Assembly: GCA_002943765.1 (NCBI GenBank)
Contig: PQWQ01000007.1
Span: 2,234,501-2,298,500, forward strand
Length of the DNA: 64,000 bases
Reading direction: 5' to 3'
From: Psoroptes ovis
Taxonomy: Eukaryota > Arthropoda > Arachnida > Sarcoptiformes > Psoroptidae
Shown here: in pieces, positions 12,299 to 20,668 of the stretch
Numbering within the stretch: the first letter of the stretch is position 1
How the letters are laid out: each line of letters opens with the position of its first letter
The notes under the pieces: generated by a model
The model's database searches: none
What the model saw: only the letters and a program-made list of their open reading frames with translations
What the model was told of the DNA's origin: nothing
Made by a program: the position numbers and the translations under genes

Positions 12299-13106
12299 AA
12301 TATCAGGTAATGATGCCAGCATTGAAAGGCCAACGGAATCAATTAACAACAACTGAATCGAATCATTTACGCTTTGTTACCGAAATCCGTTGGCCAGTAG
12401 AAGCAGTGCATGGAGTCATAGCACAAAAATATAAGCTTCTACACCACCATTTTCTGAATCAATCGCTGTCAAAAGCATCGACGTATTGCAGAATAGCTTG
12501 CTATCTGGTGAACAATTTTTGTAAGCGATATACGAGCGATAAGGACAATGTTGATGTAATTGTGCTGCGAATGTTTAAAATGAATTTAACCAACAACGAT
12601 CTTGGTCAATATGTTATAGATAATAATCTCAATTATAAAAAAACATATTTATCAACACATGGAGCAATGATCTTGCAGATTTTCCACAATTCTCACTCGA
12701 ACTATTGATAATGTTTTTCACTGGGTCATATCAACTGTCACAATCGATAACATACCTGGGAGAAATGCTATCAGACCATAATCAATTGCTCGTAGAAAAA
12801 ATGTTGGGTGATATGTCTTTGATTCGATGGGTTCGATCGAGACATATCAATTAAAAGGCCTACCGGGTTTGTGTAAAATATCAACCGAATGGCCATGAAC
12901 TTGATTCAATATTAGGCCATTATTGTACTTGTGCCATCGGGAACCGAACCATTGGTTCGTGTTCACATGTTTCAGCTCTAATATATTATCTAAGTTATGG
13001 CAAGTACGAGAACCGTAGATTCCTGCCAGCTGAGGCTCTGAAAAACATCTTCGATCATAGCGGTCCGATCGTTTTTGATGATGATGAAAGTGATATCAAA
13101 GAGTGA
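12299..13106 (+). pseudogene. Truncated transposase relic (C-terminal half, SWIM finger retained)
   Basis: Matches the outer transposase from the MPALKGQ segment to the end: RWPVEAVHGVIAQKYK, then after a frame change near 12660-12700 SYQLSQSITYLGEML, an in-frame TAA where the outer copy has HINSKTY, then HYCTCAIGNRTIGSCSH (SWIM finger). The first two catalytic aspartates are missing because the N-terminal half is deleted, so it cannot be active. The SWIM residues are all kept. Confidence 0.9.
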
Positions 13107-13299
13107 TTTATCCTTATTTTTCTTTCTTATTTTTTTTTTTTTTTTTTTTTTTTGAATATTTCTTGTTAATATTTTTGTAGATATATATTTTAGATAATAT
13201 ATGGTGGCTGTTAGATGGTGGTTTATGTCCTGTGGCTGCCAATATGTCATTAAATGGTTATGCTCGGGCTTAAATGGTCATCAATTGATGATGAACATG

Positions 13300-13685
13300 G
13301 AAATACTTGTGTTAAATGCGACAGTTGTTGAGCGAATCACCGAGCACTTCAGTTTTGACGTGTACACGTCAACTGGCAGCCCATATGATAATGACAATGG
13401 TAACTTCAAATGGATATATTTCGGTTTCTCGATCGTGTTAAGCAATGATATTTTCACGAATGATTAATAGCTAGATAATCTTTAATTATTGAAAAAATTG
13501 AGAGTTCACCTCTTAAAACGGCCGAGATATAGCAATTATTGACTTTTGACCCCCTTTTTGGACCGGAAGGGTCAAGAATTGGAGATGACCATAATTGACT
13601 TTTTTTCATCTCTATTGACCAAAAACATGATGCGATAACTTTTATTCTGATTTTTTTCCAGGGGCCGCTATTCTAGGTTACCCTT
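13300..13685 (-). repeat. Right terminal inverted repeat of inner element
   Basis: Reverse complement of 11847-12246 with few differences. Palindrome TGACGTGTACACGTCA at 13356-13371. Preceded at 13131-13154 by a ~23-bp T tract inside the element. Confidence 0.9.
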
Positions 13686-14167
13686 ACTTTGTTGGATGTC
13701 AGTCTGATGGTATGTGACACTTTGTCGGAACAGCCAATCCCAGTGAAGAGATTGGCGAACTGTGATTTGATCGTTTCTATGCGTTGAGCAAAGTCATTGA
13801 CGGTTGCATTGATAGTTGGTTGTTGTCGACCAAGTTTCGGCATTGGGATCTTCTTGCCACGTTGATATACTTGACGACCCAATCTATCCAGCTCAAAATC
13901 TTCGATTATATTCAAGCCAGCTATCGTTTCGAACTGGACTTTATCAAATACGTAAAATATTACTTCATTCTTTATTTCGCCGATTTCAACTGATGTTTTC
14001 GCCCATCCAAGACAAGATACTTTCAAACCATTTGCAAGTGACACATTATGTTTATTTTTAAATTTATTTATTGGACATTTCAAAGATTTACATTTATTAA
14101 TGGACATTGCTGAAATGGTCGCCCCGGGATCGAATAGGGCCTCTGTTTCTTTGCTGTTTATCATCAT
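13673..14167 (-). CDS. Retrotransposon aspartic protease region (3'-interrupted)
   Basis: The frame opens around the gag stop and runs to the inner element's inverted repeat, whose bases supply the last codons and stop. The protease motif reads LFDPGATISAMS, so the usual Asp-Ser/Thr-Gly is Asp-Pro-Gly here. A second hydrophobic segment, FETIAGLNIIEDFELD, fits the flap/ILGxD part of a retropepsin. It would process gag-pol. The frame differs from gag, suggesting frameshift or readthrough expression before interruption. Confidence 0.75.
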   Translation of the reverse strand: MMINSKETEALFDPGATISAMSINKCKSLKCPINKFKNKHNVSLANGLKVSCLGWAKTSVEIGEIKNEVIFYVFDKVQFETIAGLNIIEDFELDRLGRQVYQRGKKIPMPKLGRQQPTINATVNDFAQRIETIKSQFANLFTGIGCSDKVSHTIRLTSNKVRVT

Positions 14168-14208
14168 CAGTATCTTGATTACCTGTCGAGGGCTCCTGGA
14201 TGGGCCAA

Positions 14209-15324
14209 TTAGTTTAAAGCTGCTTGTTCGAATTGATCTTCAGGCATAATGTCGTTAATATTGTTGATTTTTGGTTGGTTTCTCGTACATAATGATGAAG
14301 CATGTTGTTGTTTACAAAATTTGCACACCATGTTTCTTTTACACTCTGCCATTCGGTGACCTTCACACAAACACTTTAAACACAATTTCTTGCGCTGGGC
14401 AATTTCTTTTCTTGACGATACAGAGCCAGTTTTACAACTTGTGGTGTGATGATTGGTGGCGTTGCACAATTTGCACGTGTTGTTGTTCTCTCGGGGTTGA
14501 TTACGCTGAACATTGGATCGACGAATGTTCTTCAATGAGCGCTCTATGGCTGCTCTTGTGGAAAGACGATTCAGCATTGCTGGGATCGATAACGGTGGCG
14601 TTTCTGATTTCAGTTCCCTCGCCAGATTGAAAGGTAGAATTTCCCAAAGTTTTAAGCGAAATAACTCGTCAATACGTTCTTCGGGTACGTTAATTTCCAA
14701 CAATCGATTCCAAATCGATGATACTTTCTCCACGATTGATGATAACATTTCATCTCGACGAGGCGTATATCGTTTAATAACAGATAGTAGACGCTCTTTT
14801 TCTTCCTCAGTCGATCCATATTTGTTGGTTAAAATCTGGCAAGCTTTGTCCAAATTTTCTTTAGATGGGATTATTGGCATGATGTTGCGTAGCCATTGTG
14901 GTAGAGCATTTTTCAGCAACAGAAATTGGTCTTCTGGTGAAAATGGGTTTGATGAAATAACAGCATGGAATGAAGCAATAAATTCAGGGTAATCACGTGG
15001 TTTTCCACTGAAATTAATGCTGATTTGCTTCGGTTGTACAATCGAAGATTGTTTCTTGTCTTGAAAAAATTTACTCAAGGAGATAATTTTTTCATTGTAG
15101 GTAGACACGGTCTTCTCGATTTCACTATTTTCTGGATTATCGAGGATCAATTGCTCATGAAGGTCAGCCATCTTTGTTTTCCAACTTCGGAATTTTTCAG
15201 CATTTTCGGATGATGCAATCAAATCGTTGGTTTGCCAACGGTTGAACATTGCTGTGATTTGACTTCTCACAGTTGATAATGATGAATGCCCTAAGGCATG
15301 TTGTACATTTTCGGTTGCCGCCAT
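14209..15324 (-). CDS. gag: Gag-like protein with three CCHC zinc knuckles
   Basis: The first ATG of the frame is at 15324-15322 (MAATENVQ), giving 371 aa; the frame continues upstream without ATG. The segment INFSGKPRDYPEFIASFHAV and what follows resembles the DUF1759 region found mostly in BEL/Pao gag proteins. The C-terminal part has three zinc knuckles: CKLCNATNHHTTSC, CLKCLCEGHRMAEC and CKFCKQQHASSLC. It should form the virus-like particle core and bind element RNA. A BEL-style gag upstream of Ty3-style pol is noted under findings. The coding frame looks intact. Confidence 0.85.
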   Translation of the reverse strand: MAATENVQHALGHSSLSTVRSQITAMFNRWQTNDLIASSENAEKFRSWKTKMADLHEQLILDNPENSEIEKTVSTYNEKIISLSKFFQDKKQSSIVQPKQISINFSGKPRDYPEFIASFHAVISSNPFSPEDQFLLLKNALPQWLRNIMPIIPSKENLDKACQILTNKYGSTEEEKERLLSVIKRYTPRRDEMLSSIVEKVSSIWNRLLEINVPEERIDELFRLKLWEILPFNLARELKSETPPLSIPAMLNRLSTRAAIERSLKNIRRSNVQRNQPRENNNTCKLCNATNHHTTSCKTGSVSSRKEIAQRKKLCLKCLCEGHRMAECKRNMVCKFCKQQHASSLCTRNQPKINNINDIMPEDQFEQAALN

Positions 15325-15476
15325 ATTTGATGACCAAGTTGACGTGACGTGAATCAGCCAATACAACACGAGTACGTAGAATGATGAGATGAGGAGCACA
15401 CACTAAGTGTGTTTGATGAAAATGATGATGAGTGGTACACACAAGGTACAATAAAATGGAGGGTGAGTAAAAAAAA

Positions 15477-15490
15477 CGCTCTTGGCACCA
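15477..15490 (-). other. Primer-binding site
   Basis: Sense TGGTGCCAAGAGCG begins immediately after the 5' LTR. The leading TGG pairs with the CCA end of a tRNA. The tRNA species was not identified. Confidence 0.75.
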
Positions 15491-15703
15491 GTAACACAGG
15501 GTCAATTTGCACAAGAAAACGAACATGCTTTATTTACAATTTTAGGTTTTAAATAATTACATTCATACGAAACTTATGTTACAGTTTTTAAGTCACCTTT
15601 CGGTGAATTATTCCCAGGTATCCATTTGACGCCCATCGTCAGTGATGGTATCCTCGGGTAGCTCTGGGAGAGGCGCGCAGGATTTTATATAAATGCCGTT
15701 ACA
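15491..15703 (-). repeat. 5' LTR of Ty3-type element
   Basis: 213 bp, near-identical to 9184-9396. It supplies a fused tail to the open frame of the transposase N-terminal exon (about 35 residues after NQNIYC), which is an artefact of insertion. Confidence 0.95.
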
Positions 15704-16441
15704 ATATATATTTTGATTGTTGAAACGTTCGCTTTTTTTTTCATTTAAACCATTAAGAAGTTCAAAATAATCTTGGTTTTCGATTAATGTGGAAAGTTGA
15801 TGTATTTCAATCAAGTCAACATCATCTTCATAAAACAGTTTGCGGAACAAGTGAGCGGGACAGCAGCGATTTCCTTTAGGAATGATCATTTTACGCAGTT
15901 TGAAAACTTGTAGACGCGCCTCAAATGGCACTGTAACGAAATTGGTCTTACTTCCACAAATAAAACATTGCGCGTGTGTTGCACTGCAACGTGGATGTGG
16001 CACTTCAATCATATTGTCATCTCGTTCTATTTCTTCACATGTATATGATTCTTCTGATGTTCGTGAAGATTGCGATTTGATTGGTGATGAATAATCTGAT
16101 TCGCAATGATATGGTGTTGATGATATCGATGCTATTGCTGATCTTGATGTTGAAGGCTCTGGATCACTCAATTCTGTTGCTGGTCTTGATGTTGATGGCT
16201 CTGGATCACTTGATGTTGATGTTTGAGATTCTCGTTTTCTTCGAAGACAGAGAATTTTCGATACCTTAGAGCAGCATGAAAAACAAACATAATCATTGAT
16301 GTTAACCGTTTTGTTCAATGCTATGCGAATTTTTTCAATATATTCTTCTTCTTTAACACATTTATTATATTTATGTCGTAAAAATTTTTTGCAGACAGCA
16401 CAACGCAATTGGTAAATCGATTGTTTTTTTTGGTCAGACAT

Positions 16442-16817
16442 TTTGACAATCTTCGATTATAATTATCTTAGATGATCTTGCGAATCGTGTTATTTAAAAT
16501 TAAATTCGAAAATAAAATTAAATTAAAAATGAAATTCAAAAATTCTGTATCGATTATTATGGACTGTGCCAATAATCATAAATGATGATTTGAATGTGTG
16601 TTGGTTTGAATTTATATGTCAGTCGCTATTCCTCAAAATAGGGTACAGAGCACTAACCAATCAGCTTCGAGTATTCGAGGAATAGGTGAGTGCTGAATCG
16701 GTTAAATCGAACCTCTGAGATATGAAAGAAATTGATTTTCGTAAAAATAATACTTCAAGAATTAAAGCTTTTTTTGAAAAATGTCAACAATACACGAATG
16801 TTGTGAGACACTGAGAA
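16442..16817. promoter_or_regulatory. Putative divergent promoter region within outer transposon
   Basis: Lies between the transposase start (minus) and a small plus-strand ORF. Contains an imperfect inverted repeat (CTATTCCTC near 16625 and GAGGAATAG near 16678). No core promoter element can be assigned with certainty. Confidence 0.3.
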
Positions 16818-16997
16818 ATGAGTCGAAACAAGATGGACAAAGAAAAGATAGAACCAGTGCCAGATGGTATTAATGAAAAAGCGGCAATTAGATTGGTCAA
16901 AGAAAAGATGGTCATATCGTGGGACCAGACAATGAAACTGGCGACAGAAAGGATTGACATATGTACAAGAACCTTAAGTTATTACATTAATGGGTAA
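16818..16997 (+). CDS. Small ORF (59 aa), possible first exon of a second transposon protein
   Basis: Starts MSRNKMDKEKIEPVPDG and ends with YYING before TAA. It is base-composition-richer than its surroundings and helix-turn-helix-like in the middle (AAIRLVKEKM...MKLATERI). It is divergent from the transposase. The sequence ATGG|GTAAAA at its end could be a splice donor, and the MITE at 17004 starts 7 bp further on, so a longer gene may have been cut off here. PIF/Harbinger elements often encode a second DNA-binding protein, but I cannot show homology. Confidence 0.35.
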   Translation: MSRNKMDKEKIEPVPDGINEKAAIRLVKEKMVISWDQTMKLATERIDICTRTLSYYING

Positions 16998-17003
16998 AAT
17001 TCT

Positions 17004-17406
17004 ATTGCTATTAGGCCAGCATCAAGACACAGACAATCGTCTCCATGGGCTGAGCTTTATAGAATTGACTTTTCACACAGGTGCAAAAGGCCTGTGACAA
17101 TATCATAAATATTCCACACCAACACACATTCAAACAATTTCGATTTTATGAAACTACTCGATGCACATAAACGTCTTGATGACGGTTTCGTTTATAATCG
17201 ATTATAATTATTTATAATCAAAAACCGAACCTTGTTCATCGATATGAAGTATCATTACATTTGATGAAAATTCTAGCAACATTACACACGACATATATAT
17301 TATATTAACAGGTTTAAAAAATACCACTCTAGTGTTAAAGTCGAATCTATTGTGTTAGGCCCATGGAGACGAATGTCTGTGCCTTTGATGCCGGCCTAAT
17401 AGCAAT
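17004..17406. mobile_element. 403-bp MITE nested in the outer transposon
   Basis: Terminal inverted repeats of about 75-80 bp: left tip ATTGCTATTAGGCCAGCATC; the right tip is its reverse complement with few changes, both continuing through CGTCTCCATGGGC. No coding capacity. The target duplication is not certain (left CTA, right TTA). Confidence 0.8.
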
Positions 17407-17484
17407 TAAAATATTTTTTTCCATTAAGCGTATTAGCTTAAGCGGTCTGATGATGGCCAGTATTCAATTCGTTTGACACTCGGT

Positions 17485-17604
17485 CGTAAACTCTGTCTGG
17501 CGCCGTCTACATATTTTCTTTGACCATTACATTTACCGCTGTGCCGTAAATTCCATCTGGCACCATCTTCATATTTTTTTGGCCATAATATTTGCCGATC
17601 TGTC
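17485..17604. repeat. Two-unit 60-bp tandem duplication
   Basis: Units at 17485 and 17545 share CGTAAA-CTC/TTC, the TCTGGC(G/A)CC(G/A)TCT core and ATATTTT tail, diverged by roughly a fifth. Function unknown; it is subterminal in the transposon. A related segment (GTGCCAGATGGTATTAATG) lies inverted at about 16837. Confidence 0.6.
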
Positions 17605-17735
17605 TTTGATGTTTCACGGTAATCTTCAATTTACTTTAATACCAACTCATGTAAGACAAGAATAAGTTGAAATGACCAATAAGAAAACTTATAATGCTAG
17701 CACTCTAAACGGCTATTTTAACAAATCCCCGAAAT

Positions 17736-18088
17736 CTTCAGTTTTGACGTGTACACGTCAGCCGAATACCCATAGGATTATGGAAATAGTAACTTCAAAT
17801 GAATATATCTCAAAAAGTAATCTTTTTAAATCAATGATATTTTCACCAATGATTAATGGCTAGATAATCTTTAATCATTGAAAAAATTGAGACATCACCT
17901 CTTAAAACGGCCGAGATATCGCAATTATTGACTTTTGACCCCCTTTTTGGACCGGAAGGGTCAAGAATTGGAGATGACCATAATTGACTTTTTGTCATCC
18001 CTATTGACCAAGAACATGATGCGATAATTTTTTTCTCGATTTTTTTCCTTAGGCAGAATGACTCTATCTTATTGTAGGTTACCCTTTG
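17736..18088 (-). repeat. Right terminal inverted repeat of outer transposon
   Basis: Pairs with 6796-7136. Palindrome TGACGTGTACACGTCA at 17745-17760. It carries about 12 extra bp (AATGACTCTATC) near the tip that the left repeat lacks. Confidence 0.92.
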
Positions 18089-20340
18089 ATTGAAATTTGT
18101 TATGGCTTACATAGGGATTATTTCAAGCCATATTTTCTGAAATAATCAATAATAACGGATCAGAGAGAGAAAGATGCAAATTTGCATCAAATTGTGTGAT
18201 AATCAAAGTCGAAAATAGGAAGAAAAATTTCATGAATAGATGATGATGATGATGATGATAGCAATGATATATGATAACCGCCAATTTAGGTATGATAAAC
18301 GAGGATTGAAATGATTAAATACATTGATTTAACCTTTGAACTTTTGCCATTTTTACCGATTGACAAAGAAAAGATTGAATTTCTTCATCATTTCATCAAT
18401 TTGATGATGATAATGATAATAATAATCACTTTCGGTGTGAAAAATGTCAAATTTTTTTTCTTGACTAATGATGTGAAATGAGATTAAACGAAACAAAACA
18501 ATGAATGAATGCGACAAATTTCAATTCATAAAAAATTCATTTAAGAAGTCACATGACGAACGAATTGATGATATTTCAGTGCATTTATGACACTTTAGAT
18601 AAATATGAAAAAAGATGTGAAAAAAATGATCAACTCTAATGTATTCATATGGAATGATAATGTCATTCTCTGAATTTTCACTAATGATGGTGGAGAATGA
18701 TATAAAAGGTGAGGATAAATGGCGATAACAATAAAATAACAATAATAATGGTAAAGATAATATCATCATTATCATCATCAACATCAACAACAAAAAAAAC
18801 AAATAACAATAAAAAATAAAAGATGAATAATTTGATTTAATTCAATTCAATTCAACAACAAAAATGCAATATTATCACATGAATATGCGAAAAATAAAAG
18901 AAAAATCATTTCCGTATTGGAAAACAATTGGAATATTTTAGATTTAAAATTGTAAAATTGTCAATCGATATTTGTATTTGGGAAAACAAAACACATTAAC
19001 GGAAATATTAAATTCATTAATCTTTCAGTCATTTCATTCAAATTCGCTAACAAAATTGATGGATAATACTACATGATCTCGTCGATATCTTTTGTGACCA
19101 TCAATGAATTTTTCGCCTATTTCGCAACGATTTAGTGATCAATGAATGAATATTCAAAGATCAATAAATCGATGAATGAATGAATGAATGAATAAAACAT
19201 TGGAAGAATTAATTTAAATGGGATAAATATGCGATATTATTGATTATTGATTAATTTAACAAGAAACAACTAATTCAATATGAATGAATTAATAAATTTC
19301 AAATAAGAAAAAATAGGTCATAATGATCATGAATGATTAAAGTCATGTTTGCTGCCGTTTTTTTTTCTCGATGAGTTTTATGCTGATAATGATCACCTTT
19401 CAATTTGCTGAAAAAGCTCCAGAAAAGAAATGGGCAAAAGCAAATCAATCAATGATTATTAAATTATTTCATAATTTATAATAATGATAACATTTATATT
19501 AGTATTTGAATAATTTAATTTTCTTGTAATTTTCATTATTCAAATGTTTACAATGATACATGCAAACAATATACAATTAAACATTTACTACTTTGATATA
19601 TGATTATTTTGTATATTTTAAGATATTTTTTTTTAAAAATCATATATCATGGAATTTATTATTTGAGCATTAATGTAACATGGAGGTCAATCGAAAAATT
19701 AATTGAAAATGTATTGGCTTTTTGATTTTAATAAAAAAAATTTGATGGAATTTCATAGGATTTATAAGTGCCACGAATCAAGTGAAAATAAAATGAAATA
19801 GATTTAATGATCAAAACAGGAGAAAATTCAAGTCTAAAATCTAAATCACCTTCATTAATCATTAAAATTGTTGATCAAACATCGAACATTGTCGATCAAA
19901 CATTGATTAAAATTAATTAATTGAAAAAATAATAATAATTTGATTTACGAATTACGAAATGAAATGTTTCTGTATGTACAAATTGAAAATATATAACTCT
20001 TTCATTCATACATCCACGCATTCATTCATTTCTCCGAATTTGATTCATTATTTCACAGAAAACAGATTGTGAAACGGATTTTAAAAATAATTGATTTAAA
20101 TCTTGAACACACAAATCAAGATAATAAAAAAAGTAAATAATTTCCAATTAATTTGAAATTCTTTGACATTTTTTTTTACTCTAACACAATCATTAACATT
20201 TGAAAAAATCAAATAAACAACTACATACAAATCAAATGGGAATGAATCGAAACAAAAAAAAAATTAATCATACGTTTCTTGCTTTTTCATTTGTTTTTCA
20301 TTCGAACAGTGAAGCAATTAATGATGAATATTCAAGAAAC
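18089..20340. other. Intergenic, no gene seen
   Basis: AT-rich spacer with GAT repeats at about 18240-18262 and GAAT repeats at about 19174-19192. The short open frames have no recognisable protein character. Confidence 0.5.
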
Positions 20341-20344
20341 ATAG

Positions 20345-20668
20345 TGTTGAAGAATTTACGAACCAGATTTTAGAAGAATGATTTTATTAACACAGAAAAA
20401 TATAACAAATATAAATAAACTCAATTAAAGTGATATGATGAAGATAATGACATTTTTTAAAGTGACCAACTCGATTGTTATCGATTTGTATGCCCTTTTA
20501 TACTCAATTTATTGTCAAAACATGCCAACTGAGTGTATGTGACTCAGATGTTACTCAGTTGTATGAATTGACTTGAATTACTGTGATGTCTCAATGACAA
20601 CCTTCAATATTAACCCTGACAGCGATACGACTCATTTAATCTCGAAATAGCTCATTTAATCTGCAACA
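20345..20668 (-). repeat. 3' LTR of the 4.7-kb element
   Basis: 324 bp, identical to 24716-25029 by my reading except for an extra TCATTTAATC-type 10-bp repeat near its sense start. Contains the stop codon of the long ORF (20658-20656). Confidence 0.93.

Larger units (their letters stand above)
11847..13685 (+). mobile_element. Internally deleted relative of the outer transposon, inserted in pol
   Basis: 1.84 kb bounded by inverted repeats 11847-12246 and 13300-13685, which are nearly identical to each other and clearly related to the outer element's repeats. The interior holds only the C-terminal half of a transposase of the same family, on the plus strand, with a frameshift and a stop. It lies exactly between the protease and reverse transcriptase reading frames. 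Probably mobilised in trans by an intact relative. No convincing target duplication at the borders. Confidence 0.9.
9184..15703 (-). mobile_element. Ty3/Gypsy-type LTR retrotransposon inserted in the transposase gene
   Basis: 213-bp direct LTRs flank a minus-strand gag-protease-RT-RNase H-integrase order. The 5-bp target duplication reads ATATA on the plus strand at both borders (9179-9183 and 15704-15708), inside a transposase codon run. The two LTRs differ at one position by my reading (T/C near 9221 versus its partner), implying a recent insertion. A primer-binding site and a polypurine tract sit at the expected LTR edges. The element is itself broken between protease and reverse transcriptase by the insertion at 11847-13685. 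No envelope gene seen. Confidence 0.95.
7611..16441 (-). pseudogene. DDE transposase with Cys-rich N-terminus and SWIM zinc finger, interrupted by an LTR retrotransposon
   Basis: Coding blocks: 16441-15704, then after the retrotransposon 9178-9169, 9104-8547 and 8482-7611, with two short introns (about 64 bp each). The phases fit a 725-codon frame with no internal stop, so the retrotransposon insertion is the only break I see. N-terminus: two Cys-rich modules (CAVC...CFSC and CFICG...CCPAH) separated by Ser/Pro repeats (SDPEPSTSR twice), likely zinc-binding. Middle: helix-turn-helix-like segment. Core: D362 in ICDGTYL, D442 in FVLDRGF and E490 in RWPVEAVHG, the DDE_4 pattern that performs cut-and-paste transposition in the nucleus. 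C-terminus: SWIM finger CTC...GSCSH (Cys666, Cys668, Cys678, His680). It lies between the two inverted repeats, as expected for an autonomous element. Protein now non-functional by interruption. Confidence 0.85.
6796..18088 (-). mobile_element. DNA transposon with long terminal inverted repeats and DDE/SWIM transposase; host of nested insertions
   Basis: Two inverted copies of a ~345-bp sequence bound the element (6796-7136 and 17736-18088). Both tips begin CAAAGGGTA(T/A)CC and the copies are near-identical apart from a 12-bp insertion near the right tip. Inside lies a minus-strand transposase gene (16441 to 7611) split by an LTR retrotransposon at 9184-15703. Without that insertion the element would be about 4.8 kb. 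The catalytic core resembles the DDE_Tnp_4 group (PIF/Harbinger-ISL2EU-like). I could not identify a convincing target-site duplication (left flank TTTT, right flank ATTG), so superfamily assignment is provisional. Confidence 0.85.

Noticed and set aside
12079..13467. Mirror-image ORFs of about 87 aa at 12079-12342 (minus) and 13201-13467 (plus)
   Set aside because: They are the same inverted-repeat sequence read from both ends; non-coding repeat, not genes.
11847..13685. Target-site duplication for the inner and outer DNA transposons
   Set aside because: Several border choices (AT, TA, 3-bp TWA) were tried; none gave matching flanks at both ends.
15608..15703. C-terminal tail of the 16441 frame (NGIYIKSCAPLPEL...)
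   Set aside because: This part is the LTR read in frame with the transposase exon, an insertion artefact.
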